A stretch of 64,000 bases of DNA, taken from Isoetes taiwanensis. Its lineage: Eukaryota > Streptophyta > Lycopodiopsida > Isoetales > Isoetaceae. Positions within the stretch are counted from its first letter, which is position 1. Each line of letters opens with the position of its first letter. The notes under the pieces are model-generated. The model had not been told where the DNA came from. It did no database searches and saw nothing but the letters and a program-made list of their open reading frames with translations. The stretch spans positions 1 through 64,000 of the forward strand of contig JAJEKV010000756.1 in NCBI GenBank assembly GCA_021234155.1, read 5' to 3'. Position numbers and translations under genes: made by a program. This document shows positions 34,440 through 46,259 of this stretch, one piece after another.

Positions 34440-34830
34440 CTTAACGGAGGATATCGCTAAAGCATTCCCATTAGCATTAAGTTAAAAAAAAATAACCTAA
34501 TGAACTAATAATGCGGCCATCGCTGCTAGCATTAAGTTAGACTAACTTAATAGGTACATATATCTACAGAAAGAAGTTGTCGTTAGCATTAAGTTAGCAC
34601 TAACTTAATTGAGGCATGTGTGAATACATTTTATTTTATCATTAAGTTAAAAAAAATAACCTAACTTGTTCTGATGCGAAAGGATTTAACTAGTTCCGGA
34701 TTAGGTTAAAGTCATGGAAGAATTAACGAATCTGATGCTTGTGAAACATAAGGGTCTCTTATAAGTTTAAGCGGCAGTTAAAAAAATTAACTTAGTCCTA
34801 ACTTAACGGCGGTCTTGAAGGTACCTTAAT
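34440..34830. repeat. AT-rich palindrome cluster, possible MITE
   Basis: Two perfect palindromes occur: ATTAAGTTAG-A-CTAACTTAAT at 34531-34551 and ATTAAGTTAG-CA-CTAACTTAAT at 34588-34609. Related half-sites (CATTAAGTTAAAAAAAA) lie at about 34475 and 34643, and ACTTAACGG(A/C)GG at about 34440 and 34800. The right edge is complementary to 31077-31120. The structure suggests a small inverted-repeat transposon or nested insertions of one. No coding sequence is present. Confidence 0.55.
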
Positions 34831-34899
34831 ACTATTACGACTTTGCCATCATAAAATCTGAGTTTATTAGGGATGTACAGGATATTGAATTTTAGGTCA

Positions 34900-35796
34900 T
34901 ATTAGAATTTACATTGCCGTGGACGTGGATTTTACCACTTTACAAACGCCCATTCAGGCCTGCATTCTGAGGCTATTTGTTCTAGGAGTATGTTCGTTGC
35001 ATTACAGAGGTAGTGCTGCAAATAGTGCATGCGTTGCTGCATCTTTACAAGAGCTAATGGTTTGTTCTTCTCTGCCGCAACCAGAACATAAGGATGGCCT
35101 TAAAGTGACATTGTTCCAATGGGTTTTGCAGATGGTGAGGTCCTCTCTATGTTTATGTACAAATTTAAGACAAATGCTTCTTTGAGAGGATCTGAACATT
35201 TTGTTTCACTTTAGGGTTGAAGAGTTTGAATAGCTGCAGAGTTGAAGTTCTTACGAACACTATGCTTAAATGTCTAAGCTTGGTTCAGTAGGGCATCACA
35301 TTTATGATGGTTGTGAATAATAATCCTACCAAGAATAGTTCAGTTATGGTAGCAGCAAAAGAAGGAAAGTAATGTACCCTTGCATTTTCTGCTCGGCTTA
35401 GCTTTGACAATTTGTTTTTCACACAGGTGAACATGCTACCTTCAGAAGTTTCTTATGCCATTCTGAGAATGCAGGCGTACAATGGTCTGATAGAGCTCTG
35501 TATGGCTGGATGCCTCACAGTAATCTAGCCAATGCATGAATCTTACAGAACTTCCAATCTCTACCTTTAGATAGTCAATCATTCCCAGCATAATTCTGAT
35601 CCACGCAGTAAATAGGTGAACAATCTGTGAATGTAAATGTTGCTTATTCATTTACTTTTAAAGTTAAACGTAGCTTAGCATTGTCATGTATCCATTTTCT
35701 ATTGTCGTCATATTGCATGTGATTACATGCAGCTCTTGCCTTAATTCCGAACATCTATATTGGTGGAGGGATTCAGGTCTACCATGCTCTCAAGTT
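34900..35796 (+). other. Unassigned stretch with less decayed look, possible exons
   Basis: The 88-codon frame at 34919-35185 (with CVAASLQELMVCSSLPQPEH) and the tract TTTTTCACACAG|GTGAAC near 35417-35433, resembling a plant intron 3' end, are the only hints of a gene. No protein family is recognised. Base composition is more balanced than to the left. Confidence 0.25.
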
Positions 35797-36640
35797 ACGC
35801 TTTCTCTTTCTGCAGATCTACTCCAGGAGGTAGAATTTGCTTTTTTTTCATTCATCTTTGGCTTCTGTTTTCGAGCATGTGCATGGGGCTCCATGATTTG
35901 CATTGGGATGCTAGCTAGATGTCCAAAAGAAATTGCAGTGGGAGATTTGTATGACGTCCAGAAGCCCAGCACATGTCTATACAAATTGATGTATCAATTC
36001 CATTGGACTTACGTGGTAGTTGAATAAACCGTAGAACATTCCTGAATAATAATAAGCTAGTTCAAACAACAGACGGATGGTGGAGCGGACAGGCAGGGCG
36101 GGATGTGGACAGGAATGGGCGTGGAATACTAAAGAGATTATGGAGTTGAACATATGATAATGATAGTATTGCATCTCAATTATGGAATGGAACAAGGGCA
36201 CTAGCCTTAACCATACCTTCAGTAGCCTTGACGCCCGAACAGCTCTCATGGTCCATAACACAAAGTCGATGAGGGTAACTATTAATTTGATTTTAATTTA
36301 TTAGAACACTCTTTGCTCTAATATTCAAGTTTAATCGACGATTTTATGAATTAAAATGAACGCACAGATACCATGGAATCCATCTGTCAAGAACGTGAAT
36401 TGAGAGTCCGATCTCCGTTCATTAAGTGGAGCTTTCCCAAATAGGTTTGTCTTTGAACAGCACTAGATACTCAATTTATTGGCAAATGGTGCTTTCTTGG
36501 TTATCTTGTCGGCCCAAATGAATGATGATCTTCTCTTCTAGTTGATTTTGTTGGCAATGAACCATACATTACCTGTTCTTTTCCTGAAATCTGGGGTTGG
36601 CCCCATGATCATTTGGTCTTGTCATTTGATGGTGATATAT
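35797..36640 (+). repeat. Tandem duplication, copy 1 (~0.84 kb)
   Basis: This aligns with 37769-38630 at an offset of about 1.97 kb. Anchors: GAGCATGTGCATG (about 35873 and 37832), ATCAATTCCATTGG (about 35993 and 37945), TAATAAGCTAGTTCAA (about 36049 and 38000), GGTCCATAACACAAA (about 36250 and 38249) and GGTTATCTTG (about 36499 and 38479). The copies include TTTCTGCAG/ACGCAG, so a former splice-like site may be inside. The 113-codon frame 35686-36027 straddles the edge and has no recognised domain. Confidence 0.8.
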
Positions 36641-37768
36641 TATGCTCTGAGCAACAAAGTTGTGTTCAGGGGAGAATCTTCAGATGGTGTCTTATTGAAG
36701 AGTTACTGTTTAAAGATGGAAGAAAGCTAATTGGTCAGCTTTGCGTATTCACCCTTTCCAAAATGGGTTGGACTTCTCCAGAGTAGTTGACATAGTGATG
36801 GCCGTAAATTATGTGCTTTAGATATTGCGGCACCCAGAATCCTAATGAAGAGTATCCTTTCTCTAGTAATGCAAGCAGTCAAACCTTTCTGTCAGCTGTA
36901 GAAAATGTTGGTGCTATTGATAACACGTTCAGAGTTGGTTTCTGCTGCACTCTAAAATATCCATTTCAAATTGTAAGATAAATACAAGAAGGTTCTGTTT
37001 TGTGATATTGCTTGCATCTGGGATTATTCACTTATTAAAGATAATATCTGTAATGAATGAAGTTAATTACATGGGGAGTGGTTTAGAACGACACCAAATG
37101 TGATGTGTTTCTCCTGGTACAATTTGCTATCATTTTGACTGAGGCACATTCCCTTTTCTCATTTTCATGTCAAATGAGATCCATGAGTTTGCATTAGGGA
37201 TGCTCCTTCAGCTGTCTAGAGGAAATTGCAGGCTAATTTATGTCATGTCTCCCAAGCAAATAGATTATAAGAGGAGTATCCTGTGTCTTCTTAATTACTT
37301 TCTTACAGCAATGTGATGGAGCACTTGTTGAGATCATCAGTATTCATTGCTGTCTCGGCTTTTGCTTTTCTGGTTCATTCTGATATTCACATGTATGCTC
37401 ATGGGCCGGTTCGAGATCTGTGATAATAGCCATCATTACTAGGCAGTAGCTCCATGAGAGAACCTTCAAATGTGGCAGACATGATATTTTGCTCATTGGC
37501 AGGCTTTAATGGCCACATGTTCTCACCCACTCCTCCTGTTAACTGTTGTATCAATACTTAAATTGATAGAGGTCTAACAAGTGCCTCTTAGCACTTTAAA
37601 TAGCCGGTTGGGAAACTTAAAAAAGTTAATTATCATGTTTTATGGTTGCCCTTGCTTTTTGTACATTGAATATCACTTTCTTTGCAGATTTCTAGCTTTA
37701 GCTGAATCATTCAATATATAAATATAAATATTGATCGTTCTTATTCAGTAGATAAATGGAATATGTAG
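36641..37768. other. Spacer between duplication copies, no gene recognised
   Basis: No frame over 60 codons and no repeat or element end was found. It could be intron-like sequence of the same locus. Confidence 0.35.
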
Positions 37769-38630
37769 CTCTCTTTACGCAGATCACTCAGTAGGTAAAT
37801 TTGCTTTTTCATTCATAAACTTGTTTTGAGCATGTGCATGAGGCCTCCATGGTTGCATTAGGATGCTAAGCTAGATGTTAGAAAGTGCAGTAGGAATTTG
37901 TATAGGCGTTCAAGAAGCCCGGCACATACCATACTGAAATTGTTATCAATTCCATTGGTACGTGATGGTTGAATAAGCCATTAGACATTCACAGGAATAG
38001 TAATAAGCTAGTTCAAGCAAGCTTTGCAGAAATTCTTCTATGTATGGATATCATGTATACAATTTGAACAACTCCATATACTCTAAGAAACGGGGATCAA
38101 TCATAAATTCAAACAACGTCCAATCCAACTTCCAAAGAGATTATGGGTTGAACATATGATATTGAGTGATGCCATCTGATTTATGGAATGGAACTCGGGG
38201 CACTTTGTATTCATGCCTTCAGTAGCCGGATGCCCTACTTGGCTCTCAATGGTCCATAACACAAAAGTCGATGAGGTGGAATCTTTCTTTGCTCTATTCC
38301 AGGATTTAATCATGGGAATTTTTGTGAATTAGAGCCAGGGCATTCGACTCATGGATCCATCTGTCGAAGAGGCTGAGATTAGAGTCGATCTGCATTGCAT
38401 TCATTAGTGGGCTTTCCAAATAAGTTGTCTTTGGAAACCCAGACTAGATACTTTCGTTTATTGGCAGTAATTATTTTCTTGGTTATCTTGATCGCATTTA
38501 AATGGAATGATGATCTTCTTTTACGATTGATTTTGTTTGGCAATGGTATACATTACACGATTTCACTTTTCTAATCATAAGGTTAGCCATATGTGCTAGC
38601 CATTTGCACATCCCGGACAATTGATGGTAG
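37769..38630 (+). repeat. Tandem duplication, copy 2 (~0.86 kb)
   Basis: Partner of 35797-36640. It differs by many small indels. The minus-strand frame 38101-38313 lies wholly in the repeat and its counterpart in copy 1 is frameshifted, which argues against a functional protein. Confidence 0.8.
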
Positions 38631-38719
38631 CCAGAAGTACATGTATTGGATGAAGATAAATTATTAGCATGCATACTAATGGTTACACTAAAATTATTGA
38701 GCAATTTGCTGTTGTGATA

Positions 38720-38905
38720 CATTTAACATAGGATATATTTGAACTTATTTATCTTTTTGTCTAGTATATTATAATGGTTGCCCCAAAATTGATTAGTTAC
38801 CAGCTGCTTGCCTATAATTATATTTAACATAGGATCTTAAATTTGAACATTCAGGTGCACCTCCTGATATAGCTACTAATGGTTGCCCAAAATTGTTAGG
38901 AGAAA
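38720..38905 (+). repeat. Small tandem duplication, spacing ~100 bp
   Basis: ATTTAACATAGGAT and then TTTGAAC occur at about 38722 and 38822, and TAATGGTTGCCC(C)AAAATTG at about 38772 and 38877. The two blocks repeat in the same order. Confidence 0.65.
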
Positions 38906-38939
38906 GAAATTGCATCATGAAGAATAATATTAGGACAAT

Positions 38940-39390
38940 AGGTTTCACACATGAGCAAGAAATGGAAGAATAAATCTTGAGAGCTCCCCGAACGGACTTT
39001 GATGACTTACCAAATCAGTAAATGGATCTTGTAGCAGGAAGAGAGCTCGGGCGTCAGAGGCTGCATAACGGTTAGATAAGCGAGTATTGTGAACACTACA
39101 TTGGCCACTCTGAGAAAGGGAATGCATAACAAGAGTCTTTGCTAATAATGCGGTGAAAAAGAGTGGCATGTGAAATAAAAACTCACAACGATGCAGAAAT
39201 GCTTTGAACTTGTTAACGCGGCATGATCCCAACTAAAGAACCCTTTGTTTCTTTCGAGGGCAGCGACCATGAACTCAACAAGCAGAGACAATGGAGATGC
39301 AAAAGAGTGAGTTCTCCTTATATAAAATCCATAAAATAGATTATGAGACTGGCGATGGTGGGAGAAGAAAGAGGAACTGTTCAAAGGGAA
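38940..39390 (-). promoter_or_regulatory. Possible promoter and first exon on the minus strand
   Basis: On the minus strand a TTTTATATAAGG box (plus about 39318-39330) lies about 65 bp before an ATG (plus 39271) opening MVAALERNKGFFSWDHAALT. A second, overlapping 95-codon frame (39232-38945) follows with balanced composition and ends near a GGTAAGT-type donor sequence (plus about 39007-39013, minus TTTGGTAAGTCATC). This is the arrangement of a plant TATA promoter with a short first exon. No homologue is recognised, and the frame change between the two ORFs weakens it. Confidence 0.3.
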
Positions 39391-40840
39391 GAGAATTCCG
39401 GGAAGCTAGGAAAAGTTGAAACAACCCGGAGAGATGAGGAAAGATTATTGTTTGTGAAGAAATCATGGAAGGAAAGCAGCTTTAACAATCCCTCGTCCTT
39501 AAACATCTCCATGTCAAGAATTTTGGTGGAGTTTCTAATTTTCATAGCAGTGAGATGTGAAAATCACAAAATCGATATATAATATTACCCATATCATATT
39601 TTAACAGGTGGAAGTGCTAGTGGATAACTAGAATTGCAGAAAGAGTACATTGAGCTTGGTTGAAATTTGGCGTGCTAAAAGGATATTACGGCGGCAATTT
39701 TATCTTCAACCAATTAGAAACAGGAGACCAACACCATTTGGAACGTGGCAGGGCTCTTGATTCAAACAAAGTGAAAATCATGTGTAAAAAACTATGCAAT
39801 ATTACCTTTCCTTCTTGTGTCATTGATTCAGGTCATGTGCCATAGCGTCGCGATGAGAAAAGCAAATCGGCAAAACGCGGTAAGATCTTTTAACTATCAA
39901 ATTGACTATGTTAGCTTTCTTCCACAAAGGCCCGAGCTCCTTTAAGCCTCAAACGATGAAGGAGCCTTAGAATTCCGGTGCCGAAGACTGGGATCCGGAA
40001 GAGTTTCACTTGTGCCAAATCTGGTATCCAAACTTTGGGAGTTCCATGGGTAGCCTGCAAAACATTATTACATAAGATGATCCCAATACCAAACTTTAGA
40101 GGCCGTGTTCCACGGCACATCGGTAGATGTTCAAGAGCATAACTCGTGAATTTTATCGTACGGATATGGTTGAATGATATGCGAGGTCGGGCGTGACATT
40201 CATCCTCCGATAAGAAGCCCTATTGGCAGCGGATGACCCATGTCCTCACGCGTTGCCTCCAGTCCGGCGGCCCATCTCAATGCGGAGGCGATCGTGCATA
40301 GTAAACTATCGGTCTATGATTCTTCATGGGCAAATAGATGCGCATGAAATCTTGTTGTGGTGAAAGCAAAAAACTCCATCATTGCCCTGCATGAAAAGCT
40401 GCTAAGGATCAAAAGGCGAGCGCCACATAAACTTGCCAAATTGAGATCTATTTCTTTCTTCTAGAAATGCAAAACAAACCCTACAAACTGGCAAAAATCA
40501 CTTTCTTAAATAGAAAGCAGCTAAGCACCTGAAGTGGTTTCAAGATATGATTTTTTATACAATACCCACAATAAGCATAGTCAAAACATTGCAAGGATAC
40601 CTCTCCTTGTCTGAAAGCGTATTGTGCAAACTTAATCACCACAAAAGGTCTGATACCCTGCAATCTTGAAATCCACAAGGGAAAACAAGTCCAGAGTCGA
40701 AATGCATTAGTAGTGAATCCGTATAGCTACACTTAATTCCTCACGTGGATTGACCTTACCCGAGCCCTTTAGCATGCCACATAATGCTGGTTACTTCTCG
40801 GTCTGGTCCTTGAATTGGTGGCCAGCATTTCCATACTAAA
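39391..40840. other. Unassigned, with a possible LINE 3' remnant at 40190-40340
   Basis: Frames at 39343-39582 (plus), 39911-40120 (minus) and 40481-40678 (minus) have no known motif. At 40193-40340 a GC-rich piece (TGACATTCATCCTC, GTCCTCACGCG, TTCTTCATGGGCAAATAG) resembles 50370-50520 (TGACTTTCATCCTC, TGTCCTCGCGG, TTTTTCATGGGTAGATG), which lies in the 3' part of the minus-strand LINE. It may be a fragment of the same family. Confidence 0.35.
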
Positions 40841-41570
40841 ATCTAATCACCATGTTTAAAATCTATGTCTATCCTAAGGTACAGCCTTCTGAGCAAAACC
40901 TCAACCCAAATTGCATAGATCAGGTAATTATCATATTTTTAAGTTAATGGGATCAGGCCATTTAAAAACACCAAAGGGACAAGACACATAGCATAGACTT
41001 GCATGAGAACCATTGTTAGAACTTTTAAGACAACAAATACTTATCCCACATGTTGTTTTACAACTTTGGTTTTGTATCATCTATATAATAAAATTTATGA
41101 TTGTTGACACCACGATCTAATCACACATTTGAAACCCGATTGGTTTATCTGGTGACCATTGGTTTATATCATATACAACTTCTGATTGATGATATTGTGG
41201 AGTGTGAACCTCAGACAAAATATGGGTTCATACGCATGGAACAAATACCAATTGGTTCATTATTAACAAAAGTTTTTCTGCATTATGCAGTAAAACATTT
41301 ACGTTCGAACTTATGCGTTTCAAGCAGTCACTGGCAACTACTTTTCGCTTCACTCATGAGTTGAGACAATGGACCTTCGTCCTCCAAGGTATTGAATTGT
41401 TCTTATTTGTATAGTCTACCAAAGATAATTATTAATTATTAGAGTTTTCTTTCGAAAACCTTTTTGAGGGTTTTTAACCGGGCAATTATTAAACTTGCTG
41501 CTCTCCGGTTTGGGCCCCATAGGCCAATTGGACTCGTGGACCATTCCTTTAATGAATTGTCCTTAAACCA
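40841..41570 (+). repeat. Dispersed repeat, copy A, with LINE-like 3' tail
   Basis: This matches 52085-53325 in the same orientation: shared AAATTGCATAGATCA, GACACATAGCATAGACTT, AACTTTTTAA/GACAACAAATACT and GATTGTTGACACC. Both copies end in TTTGGG(T/C)CCCATAGGC followed by AATTGGACTC. That end is the terminal block of the LINEs at 8.4 and 50.0 kb. The 87-codon frame at 41101-41364 lies inside and is not conserved as a frame in copy B. The interior phrase TGTTAGAACTTTTAAGACAA, ending in ATCCCACAT, also looks like an LTR start, so an LTR-derived interior is possible. Confidence 0.7.
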
Positions 41571-43790
41571 TTTTTTTTGAATTATTCTTAAACCATTTCC
41601 TAAGAATTATAACTACACGATGGCGCTTACCTAGCATTGGTTAAACATTAGGATATGTTTTTAACATTGCATAGATTTTATTTTCTATCCACAAGACTTT
41701 GCAGTAAAAAAAATGACACAAGTTATCTTTGGGTTTTAGTATGTATCAGAGATGTAGAAACTAGGTGTAGAATCTGGACATAGATGCGACTATGGGCATG
41801 AAGGTTTTTGCAAGAAAAGTTGACAATTTTTGGCTTTGTTCAAATATAGCCCCTCTAGGATCACCATGCATAATTTTGACCTTGGATGGGGTATTGCAGA
41901 AGTTAGTGCATTCGGAAGCAAGTTTCTTGATTTCACATTTGTGTACATATTCTCTTAAGTTTCACCTATAGTTTAGCAATGTAAATTTGGCAAATGCCAT
42001 GAAGCGAGAAGTTATCAATGGATTTAAGGAATGTAAAATGCATGATGCATCTCATGATTATGGTAAGAGCCAAATATTGAGATGTATCAGAATCAACTCG
42101 AATGAATAATCAAATTTTGAACATCACAGACCGAGGTACAACAAATCTGAGCCACACAACAAGGCATAGTTATTTACCATGTACTTGATCTTTCTCCGGT
42201 TCTACAAATTTATTTTTGGATATGAAAAATCAAAGATTATACCACTAAGAGAGTTGAATCTACATACCGCGCATTCTTTTGAGAAAAGGGAACCAGCGTA
42301 TGACTGACATTCTCTATGATGTACAAACAATGTCAAAACCTAGACAAAGTTGAAGTGGGCCTAATGCTTCTACATTCTTTGTAAAATGCCAGGAGAAGCA
42401 TTTAGATAAGGTTTAGGCAATTATGTTGTTGGTCGCGGATACTCTTCAATCATGCATTACATTGCTTGGATCCCCACCAACACTTGAGGAAGCTTTTTAA
42501 AGGCAGGAGTGAGAATGTAGGCATGGCACCGCCTCCATCGATGACGATGTTTTTGGGGTTTGATATGATAATATGTGAGTCGGCGGGGCATCATATATCA
42601 ATGTTTTCAGTACTAACGGATAAAAGAATGGTGGGATTTCCCTTTGAACTCATCTCGGACTTCTCCTTTCTTTTTGTATCATTCAGCCGCGGAGCACCGA
42701 TTTGCGGCGTGATTTTAAGACTAGAGCTTTGGATTTCGAAATAGTGTTAGAATATGTTGATAGATCTTTCGCTCTGCGGCTTTAAATCAATGTTGATGAC
42801 CAAAGATGGCATTTTCATAAATGGTTATGATATGACATTGAATTTCTCTCTAGAGAAGCCCATGTTAACACGCTTCTTTCCTTTCCTAAGCGTTGGTCTC
42901 GACATATAAGCCTTATATGATAAGGTGAAAGGGTATTAACAAGATGTCCTAGAACATCAAGCCCATCTTACTTACTACATTTCTTCTTTGACATCGTGGC
43001 AAGTCGTTAACAATATATCCCAACAAGTCCATTAGTTTCATAAAGATTGAAGTTTGACCAAGGCTACAATTTTGTTTTTGTAGGCGATTCACTAATCATG
43101 GTTACAATTTTGCAAGCTATCCTACAAAAGTGTAAGTGAGATTTTTGTCTTAGGGTCCGGCTGGTATCTATTCTAAGGTAGCCATTAAAAGCAATGGTGG
43201 TAACCTATTGCAATTTTCTAGTTCCTTTATTTGTCATGTCGATGTACAAAAAAGGTTGATAGATGCATGTGCTATACCAATATGAGGTCAAGGTGTGTGG
43301 TAACTTTTGAATTGAGCATAATGTGTGGACAACTACATTGCATAAAATGAGTGTTGCATTTGTGATCCTGCTTTTATGTTTCATCTCACTTTTTTCTTGA
43401 ATCCTTCATTTGTAATAAAATTGGCATGCAATCAAGAACCTATTAAGATGTTTGTATGTTAAGGAAGCAACATTGCCATCAAATTACACAAAGTTGAAGA
43501 AATTGCATCATCCTGGACATGAAATATTCCCCATTAGATGGATATCTTTATAAAATTATCGATGTGGATTGCATTTGCAAGTTGCTATAATTACATGGTG
43601 ATATATGTTTTGTAGTATATCTTCTAAGAGTCTGCAATCCAAACATGATTATTTCGATGATTTTTCTCAGTAAATTGGCATGAGACCATCCAATAGGTGC
43701 ACACCTTTTTCATAAAACCAAGACTACGGGACACATATGCATCACATAATGCCCATAAGACGATGTTCACGCACTTGGAAACACATTGTA
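41571..43790. other. No gene recognised
   Basis: The 92-codon frame at 42466-42744 (MDPHQHLRKLFKGRSENVGM at its start) is the only longer frame. It has no recognised domain. Otherwise AT-rich DNA without visible element ends. Confidence 0.4.
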
Positions 43791-43792
43791 CA

Positions 43793-44110
43793 ACATTTTT
43801 TTTTTTTTGAAGAACTCGTGGTCATCAATATACTTAAAGAAGGGTAATGTTACAAATCAAGTGAGGAGGAAGGAGAACCTACCAAAGAGACAACATACCG
43901 AGCCTCCACAACAAACTCACAGAAAACTACAACTCTACCGCTTTTACAAACCCACCATCACCATTCAATAACACCCAGCAAGTCCCCGCCAAATGGCTTA
44001 ACCGCTTCTACCAATCCTGGGAACACCAAAAGCTTTGAAATAGCTTGTACCGAAGTCGAAAGGGAATCGAGAGGTACCGGCAGGCCAATCCCCGAAGATC
44101 CACAACCGCC
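43793..44110 (-). mobile_element. Poly(A)-tailed retroelement 3' end, copy B (reverse orientation)
   Basis: A T-run at 43796-43808 is the complement of a poly(A) tail. The following sequence matches copy A at 9120-9463 in inverted orientation, with shared TCATCAATATA, GGTAATGTTACAAA and AACACCAAAAGCTTTGAAAT. Relative to copy A it extends into a GC-rich part ending in CCGCCGCCTAAATCAGCTGA near 44120. No coding function is seen. Confidence 0.65.
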
Positions 44111-44390
44111 GCCGCCTAAATCAGCTGACACCAACCAAGCCATGCATAGATGCACATACGCAAGAGCTAAGCACTGTGATACACATGAAGAATCGGCTGG
44201 TTAGTCAATTCATTCACTTTAAATAAAGTTCTCGGATCAATCTCTGGGTGTGTACCTAAGTGAGGGCATAAACCGTACAACATTGTACAACATTGAAATG
44301 CCAAATGAATAGGGACAAACTAACACAACTAAATAATAAATGCAACACCATTATATCTAACCCGCATTACGTCATATTTCGGGATAATTA

Positions 44391-44466
44391 TAAACAAGTG
44401 TTAGATAATCACCTTAGTAGGCAACAACTAAAACTATTTTTATTGAAGGCAATCACTCAATTTCAA
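44391..44466 (+). repeat. Left flanking repeat of the 44.5-47.9 kb LINE
   Basis: TAAACAAGTGTTAGATAATC then ACCTTAGTAGGCA continues to ATTTCAACA. The same sequence recurs at 47976-48049 just beyond the LINE tail. If it is a target-site duplication, at about 75 bp it is much longer than the usual 5-20 bp. Confidence 0.6.
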
Positions 44467-46259
44467 CAGCCTGATGTTTCATATTGGTCGGGCTATGTCC
44501 ACCCAATACTTGAATGAAATTGAACACAAAAGATGCCAGGATAGGTGCCCTCAACGTAAGCACTTCTGAGAAAGGAGAAAAAGAATATCGGACCGATTTA
44601 ACTCCGAACCAGAGGCACGCATAAACAAGAATGGGCTAGGAGGAAGGGCTTCGAGACAAGGGTTTAGTTGCTTACCCTTGATCAAAATGGAAGAGCAATT
44701 GTCTAAGCGAGGAGACAACAAATAAGGAAATGGTGGCCTTGAGAGTCAGCCTATGGATACACACATGGACTAACTTCAGGCCAAGATCAAATGCAACATT
44801 GGAAATATGGAGACACCCAAGATATGCACTACTTCCATCAAACATGGGCTCACCAATTTAGACTCCCTCCGAGGTGTACCCGGTTATGTAATCTTGCTAA
44901 ACTGAGCATGGAATGAAAAAGATATGAAAAATGGCCGAGAATGGGAATTACAATCTACAAGAAGAGACATAGTTATGAGGTGCGAGGTTCTAAAACAAGA
45001 TCCGTGTAAGCAATATATTTGATTGAGATAAATGGAAATGGGCAACCTCCATTATTCTTAAATGCATGCTATTTTGCAACTGCACAGCTCACATACCACA
45101 AACAGTTTGACCCTTGGACAAGATAATCCATATGGAAACATCTATTGGACATATTGGATATTAGGACAAAAGGGGAAACATTTTGTGATAGGGGACTTTA
45201 ATGGTAGAACAAAGCTGCCAACAAGCCAAGACCTTTGAAGATCTCACAAATGTACACCTTCATGAGCTAGATGAACGGTTATGAAAGATCTTCAGAGATA
45301 CACTATCAAAATGAGATGGGTCCAAAAGCTGGCTGGAACTTAACACAACACATGGCCCCGAAGATAATGAATGGAATCAAATCTTTCGCTTCTGGAAATT
45401 TGACATCTGAAACAATGAGGCAAGATACCATTGATACGTGTTAGCACGAAACAAGGATCTTATTGAAGATTTCTATGTAAGGAGAGCATCTTCTGAATCG
45501 GACCATGCTCCTCACACATGGTGCTTAAAAGCAAATGTTCATTTGGGGTTCAACAATATCCACCTTTCACCAGATTGAAGGGGGTATAATGCATAAAGCT
45601 TATAAGGGAAAATTAGAAGACTTGGTAGTTTCTTTGCCACATGGTCGTGGAGATCCGGAAAAGATGCAAATCTCCTCAAGAATTATTATTACTACGGCGA
45701 GGGAAAAAGAGTCTTGGGCTCACTAGAAAGCACATACGGTGGCAAACCTTGCAATTCCCGGGTGGGACTCGAGTGCGAGGAAGCGAAGGAAAGCACCACA
45801 ATTTTGCATCCTGAAAACCCAAGTGGTACAAAGCAGTTTATAAGACAAAAAAACGTGATTACAATATCAAGAGACAATTAGAGTTGTCGACAAACTCACC
45901 AAGCACCCAAAAAGCTTTTGGAGTACTCTGAGGGTACCCAACAACAAACAAACTTGGAAGACCGAGCTAGTAACCGGGTCAAATCCCTTTATGAAAAGGA
46001 GGTGCCAACATGCCAAAATGGCCCCATGGTGGAACCGCTTATTCACAATAGCGAAGTTCAAAATGTCTATCAAAGACATCAACAATAAAGGCTGGTCGAT
46101 CTTGAGATGGGTGTGTGGAGCTCCTAAAATGGAGGGAGAAGACAATGGCTATTTTAACAGGCGCGCTAAATAAAAAGCCTCATGCATGGTGCCCAAATTG
46201 GAGGATAAATAAAGGTCCACCCAATATATAAAGGAGGGAGATAAAAAGATGTGGAATTA

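Noticed and set aside
41101-41364. 87-codon ORF as a copia polyprotein remnant
   Set aside because: Some words resemble the end of copia polyproteins (VSSSH), but the frame is not kept in the second copy of the repeat and no diagnostic motif is present.
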